NCBI RefSeq assembly: GCF_949987515.2
Contig: NC_082692.2
Span: 86,809,488-86,873,487, forward strand
Direction: 5' to 3'
DNA from: Delphinus delphis
Taxonomy: Eukaryota > Chordata > Mammalia > Artiodactyla > Delphinidae
Length of the DNA stretch: 64,000 nucleotides
The position numbers and the translations under genes were made by a program. The notes under the pieces were generated by a model that was not told where the DNA came from, searched no databases, and was given only the letters and a program-made list of their open reading frames with translations. This document shows, piece by piece, positions 1 to 11,345 of the stretch. Numbering within the stretch: position 1 is the stretch's first letter; each line of letters starts with the position of its first letter.

Positions 1-82
1 GGATTCTCCCAGACTGGGGCACGAACCCGTGTCCCCTGCATCGGCAGGCGGACTCTCAACCACTGCGCCACCAGGGAAGCCC
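1..82 (-). mobile_element. CHR-type tRNA-Glu SINE (short form), cut by the window edge
   Basis: The minus strand reads GGGCTTCCCTGGTGGCGCAG from position 82 downwards, the tRNA-related head of the short cetacean CHR SINE. It continues through the B-box-like GGGTTCGTGCC, and the body runs off the left edge of the window. Only the head is visible, so the poly-A tail and one target-site copy lie outside. Confidence 0.93.
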
Positions 83-137
83 TAAAACAGATCTATTTTT
101 AAATAAAATAATATACAAGTGATAGTTCATTAACAAT

Positions 138-255
138 CGCGCCCACTAGAACGTAAGTGCCTCAAAGGCAGGGCTCCTGTGTGTCTCAGTACCTACAACA
201 ATGCCTGACAAACAGGAACCAGTGCCTGAATCAGTGGGTCAGTGAAGGCCACTCC
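138..255 (+). repeat. L2 (LINE2) 3'-end fragment
   Basis: The text follows the familiar L2 3' pattern: a 'gtaagtgcctcaaaggcag' segment, then 'agtacctacaacaatgcctg' and a 'cagtgggtcagtga' tail, equivalent to the consensus 'aaggcagggac...cagtgcctggcac...aataaatg'. It is strongly diverged. Assignment is by eye and boundaries are approximate. Confidence 0.55.
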
Positions 256-2929
256 CTGGGTTACTGGGCAGCTGAGCCAATTCCACCGGCCAGGCTGCCA
301 TATTCCAAGTTCAGGCAAGTCTCCGGTGGACCTTCAAGATCCCTTTCTCCTTTTTGGATCCTTGGAGGTGGATTCTGTGCCTAGTTAACCTTATCTTTCA
401 CGTGCTAATTTTATTTTAACTCTTAAAAGGGCACCGGTGAAGGGAAAAGACTCATTCCAGCGGCCTCATGAGATTGCATGTTGTTGGAGAGGAATACATT
501 TATGGGAACCCAGGAGAGACAATGACCAGGTCTCAGGTGGTTCAGAAAATTATGGGTCAAGACTGACAAGGAGTCTGTGAACCTCAGAGCAGGGGCTCCT
601 AGGCCTTGCCCGGGCAGCCCTGGAAGCTCCCATTTTGCCACACTTATCATATATTTCCTATTTTTCTCCTCACTTCTTGCAGACGACACCTTTGACACCA
701 AGGATTCTTGGTCACTCTATGAAACAAGGACCAGCAAAGAGCGAGCAGTCCATGTCTATCCCTCCCCTAGCGTGTCCTTCAGTCTCCATCGGCCAGTATG
801 AAACCCTTCTAGTTGACAAAGGGCGGCACTGAGGAAATCAATCTTGCCTTGCCGAGCGCAGCAGGCTCTACTACTGCTCAGCGTATTTGCTGCCCTTCCT
901 CGTCCTGGTGATGTCAGACTCACTCATGTCACTCACTAGGGAAATAGACTGGGAGGGAGTGTGCCCCTTCTGAGCAGAAGATTAAGGACCATCACCTGGT
1001 TCTGCACCGTGTCTCTCCCTTCTCCCTTGAGCCCAGCAACGTCCCAGGTGGCAGTAGGGCACTCCTTCAACCTGGGTTCTGGAAGGCTGATGACCTGGAA
1101 GACAGCTGCCGCTGACCGCAGAGGAATACATCAGGAGAGCAGGAAACAGACCACTGTTGTTGTAAATTGCTGAGATTTTCAGAAGCTGTTACTGTAGCAG
1201 AGCTCAATCTGCGCAGAATGATAACGGCTTCATGGTAGTAATTAATTTCCTCACACTCCAATCCCTTCTTAAGACGTGTGAATAAGGTCCCGTTCATGCC
1301 GTAACAGTAACCAAAGTTTCCTCCTTCTACGTGGAATGGAGACTAACCAGAGCATCGGTAACGCAAGCACCCGGTAACAGCAACGGCCAACAGAGTCCAC
1401 CTATCCGTGCCCCCAGCCCTACTCCTGATGCTTAAAATATGTTTGAAGTGAAAGCAAAAGCCCTCGGAAAAAATGCAAACAGACATACATCCACAGAACT
1501 GGCTTCCTGGGGAGAAGTTATCTTGTGAAAGTTTCACCTGACAATTCACATGGGCAGATGGTTCCCTACTGGTCCATAACTGGAGTAACTGCACGCTTAG
1601 TATCTACATTTCTACAACTGTCTACTGTTGTTACCTACGGTGTAGCCCTCACACCTAATGTGCACCTTGAAGGTGATTACAGAACAGTATTTACGGTGCA
1701 CCCACATGTGTGGGACACAGCACAAACAAGCAAAGCAGACTCCAGCTATGCTGTGGAGTAACTCAGCTCAGGATTTAACTGCAGGGACAGGGAGAATTTA
1801 CAAGGATATGAACTGGGGTTTTCTCCATAACTATATACCACGTAACATCACTATAAAAGGAAAAATGATATGATCTAGACAGACTCCCTTAAATATACAC
1901 AATTTGATAAATGTGACTGAGAAATAAAAGCTAGAAGTTTTTTTTTGATGCTCATTTGACTTTAAAAAAATCCATGAAAGTACTATAATTTCTTTCTCTG
2001 GGTCACTTTTGCTCATGGTAACCAATACAAATGTCTGTGGCACTGCACTCCCCAGTAAGTCATTTCTGACGTCACAGCATTTACTATCTCTAGTGACTCG
2101 CAGGCACCAGGCGTGTACCCCAGAGATGTTTAAAGTTTCATAAAATCGGACTGATTAATAAAATCTCAAGATTCAGCACTCCCTATCAAATTCTCCTGGA
2201 GTCCTTTCCACTTGCCTGCAAGCTGGGGGTCCAGAGCCGCTCTGACAATGCAGGCATCGCTGCTGCCTGGGGGGACACTCCGAGGATATGGTTTGCCAGC
2301 ATGACAGATATGTGTGTCATTCAGGATCATCTGCCACGCCCACTGAAAAAATACTCAGACACATCTGAAAGCTTTGCGCCTTCGCAAAGATTTCCAGCTG
2401 CTTCTAATCCTGAGCACTGAGCACTTATTTTAAGAGACAAAGGTTTCTTTAAGCCAATATCCATAATTTAGAGACTGGAAGGAGGGTCTGTGTCTAGAAT
2501 GCCACACATGTTCTTCAGCTGTCCCTGTCCTTAAATCCCCCACGACGGCAGGTCTCTACACAAGGAAAACATGTTTTCCACACTCAGGAACCACTGCATC
2601 AGAGACCAGAAAGGGGATGCACCCAGAGGGGGAATACGGCCATGTGGCCCTACTTCTGCTGGGTGGCGGGGGGAAAGGACATGGGGGTCTTGATCGCTCC
2701 AGGAAACATCTCACGCTTACAGAGAATTTCTCCTATATATGACAAGAGTCATTTTCACTGCACAGCATCCCAGGGCCATTGGAGAAGCCTCCCATTGTTG
2801 GTGCTAAGACTGGCGACTACATCTGAGAATCCAAGGTGCAGTTATCCCCCCCCCGTTAGTCCTCAAGCACAGAGCAAGAGCCCAGGCTGCCAGCGCTCAC
2901 TGACACTGACCATTCTCACAGCTCACTAT
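256..2929. other. Unassigned, apparently single-copy noncoding sequence
   Basis: I see no recognisable gene or repeat here. Open frames are all under about 120 codons, none is recognisable, and competing frames overlap on both strands, as expected by chance. A short C run lies near 2848. Very old repeat debris may be present beyond visual recognition. Confidence 0.6.
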
Positions 2930-3262
2930 TCCTTTCGGCCTCTCCTGCAGTTAACTGAGGTCACGTTCTGGCCAAGAGAAGGTGAGCAGAAGCCATGAGC
3001 ATCACTTCTGAGTCTGACCCAGATTCACCGGCCCTGCCGGTTCCTCACTCACTTTCCAAGTGGAGAGATTCAGGAGTCCTGTAGAAGGTGGGGCTGCAAG
3101 ATGGGACAAGCTGGGCTCCTAAACTGCTGCGAAGAACAGAGGCCCCAGCCCCTGCCAGACTGCATCTGGTGCTTGACTTGAATACGTAATAAATGTTTAT
3201 TGTGCTGAGCCTCTGAAGTCTTGGGGTCATTTGTTCCAACAGTCATCTACTCTAATACAGTG
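2930..3262 (+). repeat. Probable ancient MaLR/ERVL-like LTR, 3' part
   Basis: The segment contains 'gctgcaagatgggac', then an 'aataaatgtttattgtg' polyadenylation-like motif, then 'ctgagcctctgaagtcttgg' and a 'cagtcatctactctaatac' end. This resembles the 3' end of MaLR-type LTRs ('aataaa...gttaagccactgagatttggggg...taatac'). The 5' limit is vague. A LINE-derived 3' end with a similar tail is the main alternative. Confidence 0.45.
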
Positions 3263-5019
3263 ATAAATTTGCTTTAATTGGCCAGATGGCTTAAACCTAT
3301 AATGCTGAACTGTGTAATACTCGGGGATGTGTTGGTACTTGGCACCAACTAACCCTAGGCGATAGTCTCGACTCTCCATCTTTTAGAGAGCGCTACACAA
3401 TCTGGACAGTACGAGTCAAAGGACGGCCAGTAAGCCCCAACTATTACCTGCTCTAAGAGATGACAGGAGGCCTTTCTTTCACGTTCTCCTTGTGTAGAGA
3501 CCTGCCACCATGGGGGGATTTAAGGAGAGGGGCAGCTGCAGAACACATGTGGCATTCCAGACACGGGACCCCCCTTCCAGTTCCTAAATGACGGCTATTG
3601 GTTTAAAGAAACTTTGTCTTTTAAATTGTGTTCAACATCAGCACCCAATTCACTGTTCTAACGGGGGCTTCTGGATCAAAATGACTTCCTGATGCTCCCA
3701 AAAAACTCGAGGGAACGTGGTCACGGAACCCATGGGGCATGCTGACAACTGAAAATACATCAACTGTGTTCAGCTGTCCCAGGCCTGGGCCGTCACCTGA
3801 AGATCTAGGACTCGCAGAGATGCGTCCCACTTTCATTTTCCACCTTCATTTAACACTTCAGACTTCCAGGAGTCTTGCATCTGTTTTCCAGCGGCCACAA
3901 AAGACGCCCTCTAATTGCTTCTGGATGAAAAGCAGAGACTCTTAATTTCCTTGCACAGAATATGCACGTATTACACACACTCCTGGCACAGTGTGGGTGT
4001 CTCCTTCTCTGTAAGTACTGTGCTTCGTCTCAGTGGCAAAGAAGAACTTCTCAAATCAAAATACTACTCCTAAGAGAGGCAATCTAGTTTTCTGAAGGTC
4101 TTCATAATGAGCTGTAGCCAGGACTCCAGGGACTCCAATTACACATATTTACCTGATGTACTTTTATAGGAAACATAATTCAAAAATTGCAGTCTGTCTT
4201 TTACACTGCGTACTATTCGTTTAAAAAATGTCCTTATGACGTCGAGCCCTTTCTTCTGTGGTTTCTCAACGCTACCACTCATTTGGAGTACTTTCCTGGT
4301 CTTTCCTTATGTGAGACAATGCAGTTACTCTTCAGCAATATGAAGCACTTAAGGGTTTTGCAAGCCTTGTTTTGCATCCATTTTCCTCCCACACAGAACA
4401 TTTGATTTTTCATCTGGTTTTAATCTTATACAATGAGGTACGTAAAGGCAAACTCCAAGACCTGGTGATTAAGCCCTCACGGCAGCCCAACAGATGCACA
4501 TGAGATGTTTGCTAACCGTCGTGGTAATGGCTCTACTCCTCTGAGGGCTCCCCGTGTTTCTTCCAATCTCTCGAAAGTTCCTTATCTTGTTGCTTCCACA
4601 AAGACACAAAAGGGCCAAACTGTTCCCTTGTAACAAAGCATATTCCCAAAGAAATGCCGTTTTTATAAAATACCTGCATATTTTGACAACAACTGTAGAC
4701 AGCTTTTCCCCCCACCCAGCCCCCATGGGAACACCACCCCAAATCTGTCCCGTTCTTCAAGGCTGACAACAGACTTGTGTTTGTCCCAGGGTCACTAACT
4801 TTATCATATTTACTGAAAGAAAACATAAGGTGATTATTCCTCAGAGGAGGCATTCCCCTCACATTTGGGTCCTTAAAACGGTTTTCACATTACAAGTCAT
4901 TCTCTTACTTACTTAGTTTTGAACCACCAAACAACGTTCAGGGAAGCTATGTTAGCATGAAACGTTTTCAGTGGAAGAAACTTTGGGATGTCTGTGGAGT
5001 CACTGGAGGGGATCAGTTA
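3263..5019. other. Unassigned noncoding sequence
   Basis: No gene, tandem repeat or confidently recognisable interspersed repeat is seen. The small open frames overlap on both strands and have no recognisable protein content. Confidence 0.6.
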
Positions 5020-5037
5020 AAAATGGGGTTGAGATGG

Positions 5038-5261
5038 GGCTTCCCTGGTGGCGCAGTGGTTGAGAGTCCGCCTGCCGATGCAGGGGACACGGGTTCGTGC
5101 CCCGGTCCGGGAGGATCCCACATGCCGCGGAGCGGCTGGGCCCGTGAGCCATGGCCGCTGAGCCTGCGCGTCCGGAGCCTGCGCGTCCGGAGCCTGTGCT
5201 CCGCAACGGGAGAGACCACAGCAGTGAGAGGCCCGCGTACCGCAAAAAAAAAAAAAAAAAA
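5038..5261 (+). mobile_element. CHR-type SINE (short form) with target-site duplication and internal 15-bp duplication
   Basis: A complete short CHR SINE. It has the head GGCTTCCCTGGTGGCGCAG, a B-box-like GGGTTCGTGCC, the body ending CGCGTACCGC and an A18 tail (5244-5261). It is flanked by near-identical target copies, 'aaatggggttgagatggg' before (5021-5039) and 'aaatggggttgtgatggg' after (5259-5276). Within the body the 15-mer GCGCGTCCGGAGCCT occurs twice in tandem (5166-5180 and 5181-5195) where the other copies here have it once. Such SINEs are transcribed by RNA polymerase III from the internal A/B boxes and mobilised by L1. Confidence 0.95.
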
Positions 5262-5267
5262 TGGGGT

Positions 5268-5730
5268 TGTGATGGGTTAACAATGGCCACAAATTCTCTG
5301 CTGCTACTCTCGCCAAGAGGTGGGACTCTACTTCCTCACTTCAAACCTGGGCGGGCCCTCGGACTAATTCTGACCAATGGCATGCAGGAGAGATGGCACT
5401 GGGTGACTTCCGAGTGAGGTTTCAAGGACCTCTTGACTTCTACTCTTCCCTTTTGATGCTCCAAGTCAAACATACCAAGAGCCCACATTAGCCTCCCGGG
5501 GCAGGAAAACCTACTTTGAGAGAGGGGCCCAACCAATATCCAGCACCAATAGCTAAACACATGGTTGGGACCATCTTAGACATATGAGACCCAGCTGCCA
5601 CATGAGTGAACCCAAGTGAGACCAGTGCAAGCAGAGCCCACTTGATTTCGAGAATCATGAGGAATTATAAATCATTGTTCTAACAGCAAACCTGGAGATG
5701 GTCTGACACATAGCAAAAGATAACTGAAAT
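5268..5730 (+). repeat. MLT1-type MaLR solo LTR
   Basis: It starts TGTGATGGGTTAACAATGG, as MLT1 LTRs do (TGTGATGCATTAGCAAATT). It continues with 'tctgaccaatggcatgcagg', 'gacccagctgccacatgagt', 'aagtgagaccagtgcaagca', 'agaatcatgaggaattata' and 'agataactgaaat', all in the MLT1 order. No internal gag/pol region is seen next to it, so it is a solo LTR. The CHR SINE at 5038-5261 inserted a few bases inside its 5' edge, so the first LTR bases also lie within the left target copy. Confidence 0.8.
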
Positions 5731-6807
5731 CGAAGGGAAAAAATTGACAGAGACATATTATTTATTCCTGATGGGTATATCTATATAATTCCAAGTGTCA
5801 GACACCACTGGAAAGAAGGCTTTTAGAGATTAATTTGAAAGCGATCAGTGAGGGGTTAACTGTGGAGAGCACAAATATACATTTATGGGATGATGGGAAA
5901 ATACGTTGAAAGGCTTCATGAGGATGAGGATTTATGGCTCGGATGAAACTTCCTGTGACATATATGACAGAAGAAGTGCTGGGCCTCTAATAAAAGTATG
6001 GTGTGCACTGAAAAACTGCTGGATTAAACAAGCAAGTGAAGTTTTAATAAAACTGCTTTTTTGAAATACGACAGTAAAAAGGCAGTGTTTCTAACTTAGC
6101 ACATTATTTTTATGTGATTTACCTCAAAACCTAAATATGTACAGCAGAAAAAAATTATATTATTAGTTAACATTTGACTACTTTATCTGCATCTATCCAA
6201 GTTTATATTTTGATGTCGGCCCCTTCCAAAACAAAACACGTTTTTGAATGTTCTCATGGGGGAAGTGAGGGAATTGTCCTGTATTGGGTCAAATATGGTA
6301 TTTTTGAAAATGATAAAGCACAAAAGTATAATAAATGATTGGAGATTACAATTTGACAAAAGTTACTCTAAGGAGGTACAAAAGCTCTATTTGTTTTCTG
6401 GAAACAATTACATTACCGACTGAGATGCCTGGGTATCCGATTCTTCAAACAGACTTTACCATTACAAGTGATAAAGGGAATGAACTAGTTTATCCTAATG
6501 TACACGAAAACTTCTTGAGAAGCAAAGAGGTTCTGGGAGCTTTTTAACTCCATTTATGGAGGTAATGACGAATGGGAGTTGAATGTTAGCAGCAAGTATT
6601 GCCTAACCTCATGAAAATATGTTCTAAATGGCTTTCCAGTCATCTAAATATGACTCACCTGTGCTATACATAGATTTAAAACCCTACTAAGAAACTCTAA
6701 AAATATTTTTCTTCTAACTATCAAAGCCACACACGTTCACTGTAGAAGAGCAAGATATAATATCTCATCATCTCGCCATTCCAAACCGGCAAGTTAGCTA
6801 ATACTTC
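5731..6807. other. Unassigned AT-rich noncoding sequence
   Basis: AT-rich sequence with many short A and T runs and no recognised gene or repeat. The only forward frame of note (6335-6547, about 70 codons) has no recognisable protein content. Confidence 0.55.
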
Positions 6808-7000
6808 CGGAACATTCACTGCAGGCCAGACAGTGGTCTAAATTCTTTACATATATTAATCCAGTTAATCCACCTAAGCCTCTGAGTCATGTACCAGAAC
6901 TATCCCCGTTTTACAAATGAGGAAACTGAGGCAGAGAGAGAATGTTAAGTGACTTCAGTTACATGGTCTGATAGCCAGGAAAAGGAACATCTAGATGTTT
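6808..7000 (-). repeat. MIR SINE
   Basis: The reverse-complement MIR core is clear: 'ctttacatatattaatccag', then 'ccgttttacaaatgaggaaa' and 'ctgaggcagagagagaatg'. These correspond to the MIR antisense 'tttacagatgaggaaactgaggcac'. It is an ancient tRNA-derived SINE fossil with approximate ends. Confidence 0.85.
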
Positions 7001-8592
7001 GGGCTCAAGACTCAGGCTCTGAATCACCAGATATGCTGCTGCCACGGGGCTATCATTCTACTACTTCCTTTCAGTCTTTTCTCTACATTATTTCTATGAT
7101 GTACACATACTGGACTTATACTGAGATTGCTGTTGTTGTTGAGACACCTAGTAACCATCAAGCAGAATCTTACCTTTGCCACAAAATCTTTCCAGCTGTC
7201 TCCAAACCCACACTAATGTCTCCTAAGTGGCTAATTCACCTATTTCAAATATTTAGCATTTTACACTGTGGTGTTTAGTTCAGTGTGTTCCATAGGTCAC
7301 TGAGCGCAGGAACCATATTTTATCCTCATCTCCCAACTCTCTGGTACTGTCTAAAATTTTGTTAATGCTGGAAACATCTGGGTGCCTGACATCTTGCCAC
7401 CAGAGAGGTATCCGAGAAGAGGAGTATCTGAGTAACTGATTTTCAAAAACCCTTTGGAACTATTCTAGACCCTAAACTACTAATGAAAGAGATGTCATTA
7501 GAAACGAATGTTCTGGGGAACACGAAGGCAAGATAAGAATAATCTGCAGTTTCTCCGGATCGGGAACTATTAACAATGGGGTCAGTGTTGGAACAGGTGT
7601 CCAAAGTTTTATAAATGACCTGGGGAAACAAGTATACAATAAAATTCCCGCTTTGATAGCATTATTAAATAATTACAGAGAAATGCAAAGCCAAAGAGAA
7701 ATCAGCAAAATTATTGTACAGGTCTCCCTGGAAGAGCAGACAGCAGGGTGGTCAGTAGTGTCGGGGCAGGAACACGCTGGTGGATTTGTGTGGCTAAGAG
7801 CAAAAGCCCTGCCGTCATGTCATCACACCGCCTGGGTTTCAATGTCAGTGCAAACACACCTTTATCAGTGGGTCTTCAGCAACCAACTTTTCTAGCAGAT
7901 CTATAAGTTAAATGTAAACAATCTTTCCTTAGATCAAAACACAATAAAGGGCATTCTAAGACCTCACTGCTGATGATCACTGCATGAAAACACACTAACT
8001 TCACACAGTTATGCGGAATGTCATCACAATTGGTACTTCACGAACCCCAAGCACTCATGTGAGTTTCAAAACAAAAGTGAAGTCACACAGAAAAAATGAT
8101 GCCTTCCTGCTGTGTCCTACCAGTGTTTGGCACTTTTGGCCACACCGAGTTCTATTCTGGGATTCGTATTTTACCTGTATAAATGCAAATATGCCCAGTT
8201 CACATTCATGGACAGCTTTAAGAAGGTAAAGATGCTGTCCAGAAAGAATCCCCAAGGGCTCAGACCTGCTTTCTCTCTCCAGGCGTCTCTAGCAGCGGTG
8301 TGCCAGGACAAACAGCATATCCAGAGCAGAGAGGACCAGGCATCCGAGTTCAGCAGGGAGGCAAGTGCGGAGCCCTGCACCTGGGAGGCCAGCACTCAGT
8401 CCGTGGCATCTCCCAGGAGCCCTCCTCAGAACCGGAAGGGCAATTTCTGCAGTGAGATGGGGCAGCACAGAGAGAGGAGGGAGTTCCTTCTTACACAAAC
8501 CAGGCAAAATTGAATCTTGCATTGAAAAGAAAAAGGGCATTTCATCCAGCCTTTAAATTTATTCTTGCAAGTTTACAAATGCTATTTGGCTC
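7001..8592. other. Unassigned noncoding sequence, possible L2 remnant near 7290-7400
   Basis: A weak L2-like stretch ('gagcgcaggaaccatatttt', followed by 'ctctggtactgtctaaaat') lies near 7290-7400. The remainder shows no gene or recognised repeat. Frames here are short and overlapping. Confidence 0.45.
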
Positions 8593-8663
8593 TAGATAGA
8601 TAGATAGATAGATGAAAGAAAGAAAAAAGGAAGGAAGGAAGGAAGGAAGGAAGGAAGGAAGGA

Positions 8664-8714
<51 letters not shown>

Positions 8715-8715
8715 G

Positions 8716-8760
<45 letters not shown>
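8593..8760 (+). repeat. Compound microsatellite (GATA)n-(GGAA)9-(GAAA)n-(CA)n
   Basis: Four simple-repeat blocks lie end to end. A GATA-type run covers about 8593-8612. A mixed GAAA/AAAA bridge leads to nine GGAA units (8629-8664). A GAAA array covers 8665-8714, and an AC array of about 21 units covers 8718-8760. The apparent long frames through it (Lys/Glu/Gly on one strand, Ser/Phe/Leu and Val/Cys on the other) are artefacts of the repeat. Confidence 0.98.
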
Positions 8761-8763
<3 letters not shown>

Positions 8764-11151
8764 TTTCCGTCCTAACATACGTAAACTTAAAAACGGGGGC
8801 ATTTCTGACAGACAAAAGATTCAGTCTTTCCTTCAGGCTTTTCATTTCTTCCACAGTTATTTCCAGGGAAAGTTCTCAAGGCAGCTGGCAACGACGGATG
8901 CCACAGGCGTATTTCCTAAAAGCAGACCAACTATTTAACTGAGAAATGAAGTTCACTGTAGGAACGGGTTCAGCACAGTCAATCCTTGGGGCTATGACAC
9001 AGGATATCTCATGCTTTCACATCTGAAACAGACTCCGAAGACTGACTGCAGACCAACACGCACACGGCAAGGAAAGAGAACTCCCCTGCCTAACTCAGAT
9101 TCAGCACTTTTAGTTGTTATTATCAAAATAAATACCTTTTCATTATAAAAAAAATTAAAGACTAAAATACGTATAATGAACTCGTTAAAGTTCCCTATGC
9201 TCACCCAACTCGACCGCCAACCAGCAGTCAACCGTGTGCTTCTCCAAACTGCTGTTCTGCCCCTATGTGTGTTGTTATTATTTTACACAGATGAGACAAT
9301 TATGTTTTAAAACTTGCCCTTTTTACTGTATCTGAAACTGTTATGCATATCTGAACTGTAAAGAAAACTGTGAAGAAAAACTCTCAAAGGCACCGTTCCT
9401 TCATTGTGCCACAATATTCCGTTTTACTGAAATTTTGCCACTGACTGTCTTGAATCTCCACCATCTGGACTTTTTCCTGACACAACCAAGTCAAGGAGAT
9501 GCCTTGGCATTTAGAAAAAGCCTAAGGAAACATGCTGTATCATCAGGTAGTTGGTTTTATTTTGAGAAGGAGGGAACTGTGTGTTGGAGTTACTGTCAGT
9601 AACGTTTTCTGGGGAGCTTATTATGAGCCGGCATCAACCTGTGGCCTGTCTCCTTACAGATTTCAGAATGTGCATGAGATCTGATATGAAAACTGAACCC
9701 GATTCTGTAACCTTTTCATCGAAATTTCCACAGCTGCTTTCCCCATTTCCAAGTACTCGCACACATATCTACAAAATATCAACAACAAAACAACAGAAAC
9801 AACTTGCAAGGGAAACAAAATGAAAGAAAGAACATCCACTTAGGTTACTCTGTTCATTTCCCAGCATGCCTTCCCACACTGGCGTTTAATAACAAGTAAA
9901 AAGCCAACTGCTAACTTTCACTGAGCCCAACCAGCACCTGTGTCTCGTGCCAGGGCATAAGTGGGGGCAGGTATGCCGGAGCCTGCCCAGGGATGATGGT
10001 CCCCAACATACAGCATCTTCATCTATTATGCTTTATGTCCGGTGCCCTTGGAACCCCTTTCAGTAACGCCGTAAGAGGTGGTGAGGAAGGCACCTTCTTC
10101 CTCCGTAAGGTCATAATCTGAGAATCTGAGTTTAAGAAACCCTTTGGAGAAGGGCAGATCGCCCTGTGAAAAAATCCTGTCAGCTACTGCTGCAAAGGTT
10201 ACGAATACCAAGTTTTGATAAAACATTATATCACTTTAGCTATCTACAGAAAAAAACACAAAATGGACCAAAGTTTAGACTGCTCAGAAATGCCTGAGTC
10301 CCTGGGACATACATAGCAATTCTGCTTGCATTTAAGGACTTAAAAGAGGAAGGAAGTGTAGTGGACCAAGCCAGAAGGAATTACCGATATTCACCCGTTT
10401 TGACCTACAACAAAAGGACACTGCACATGGCTCACCCTAGCAGTTCTAGTCCTTGAGACATTCTCAACTAGAAATGACTCAAACATGCAGGCAAAAATCC
10501 CCAGATCTCTAAACTTCTTGGCAACAGCAACATTTTGATAAAAATGCTTTTTCCTCGAAGCCTTAGATTCTAACGTCGGGGTTTGGCCGCGTGCAATGGC
10601 AGAGTTATTTTACACATGGTACTGGAAGGGCTGACAGGAGTCAGCTACAGGGTGGGTCGGGAGGAAAGTCACCACTTATTAAAAATATGTATTAAAATTT
10701 GTATTTAAACAAAAGACAAGTGAGCAGGGACTTATTCGCCTTACTTAAGAAATATCTGATACAAGAAATAGTGCATTTTAAATGCTAATTTCCAAAAACT
10801 GTTCAAAACACAATTCAACTTGCAAATATTGAATTCAAATTCACCTATAGCGAGGCCTGAGGTACAACTGCCACTGAGGGGCTGTGCACACAATTTAGGC
10901 TAATATGATTAAGGAGCAGTATATCACATTGGGATTGATCACTCTGAATCAAATTCATCAGTCCTCTTTACATGAGATGAGGCTGGTGCAATGAAAACCA
11001 AACCATGGGCCTGGGAAGAGTGAGAAATTCCCACTGCTACTGAAACTGGAAATTAACCAGCTGGTAGGTTACCAGTTCTGACGCTTGACCTTGACTTGCT
11101 TAATGACTTTCAGTTCAGGGAAAGTCATCACTTTTTGAACAAAACCAAAGG
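8761..11151. other. Unassigned noncoding sequence
   Basis: I see nothing I can name. The part around 9120-9450 has the style of an old LINE or DNA-transposon fossil (T/A-rich), but I cannot place it in a family. Confidence 0.5.
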
Positions 11152-11345
11152 TCCAGGCTCACCACCTGGCTCTGCCACTCCCCATGTGACCGCTGGGATG
11201 GAAGCTCCGTCCACAAGCACAGAAGTTGTGTGAGGGCAGGGACCGCTTTTGTCTGGACGCTGCTTCCCCAGCACCTAGAATAAGACCACACCCAGGGAAG
11301 GCACTTCCACCTGTTGCATAAATGAGCAAATCGGTGAATGGATCA
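11152..11345 (+). repeat. L2 3'-end fragment, possibly preceded by a MIR piece
   Basis: From about 11215 the sequence follows the L2 3' consensus: 'gtgtgagggcagggaccgc', 'cttccccagcacctagaa', and a 'gcataaatgagcaaatcggt' tail. The preceding 'ctggctctgccactccccat' resembles the start of a MIR core but is too short to be sure. Confidence 0.7.

Noticed and set aside
5041..5110. Possible tRNA gene (A- and B-box-like sequences)
   Set aside because: This is the tRNA-derived head of a SINE; it does not fold as an intact tRNA and is followed by the SINE body and poly-A.
8542..8938. Open frames with Lys-rich, Ser/Phe-rich and Val/Cys or Thr/His repeats
   Set aside because: They are translations of the compound microsatellite.
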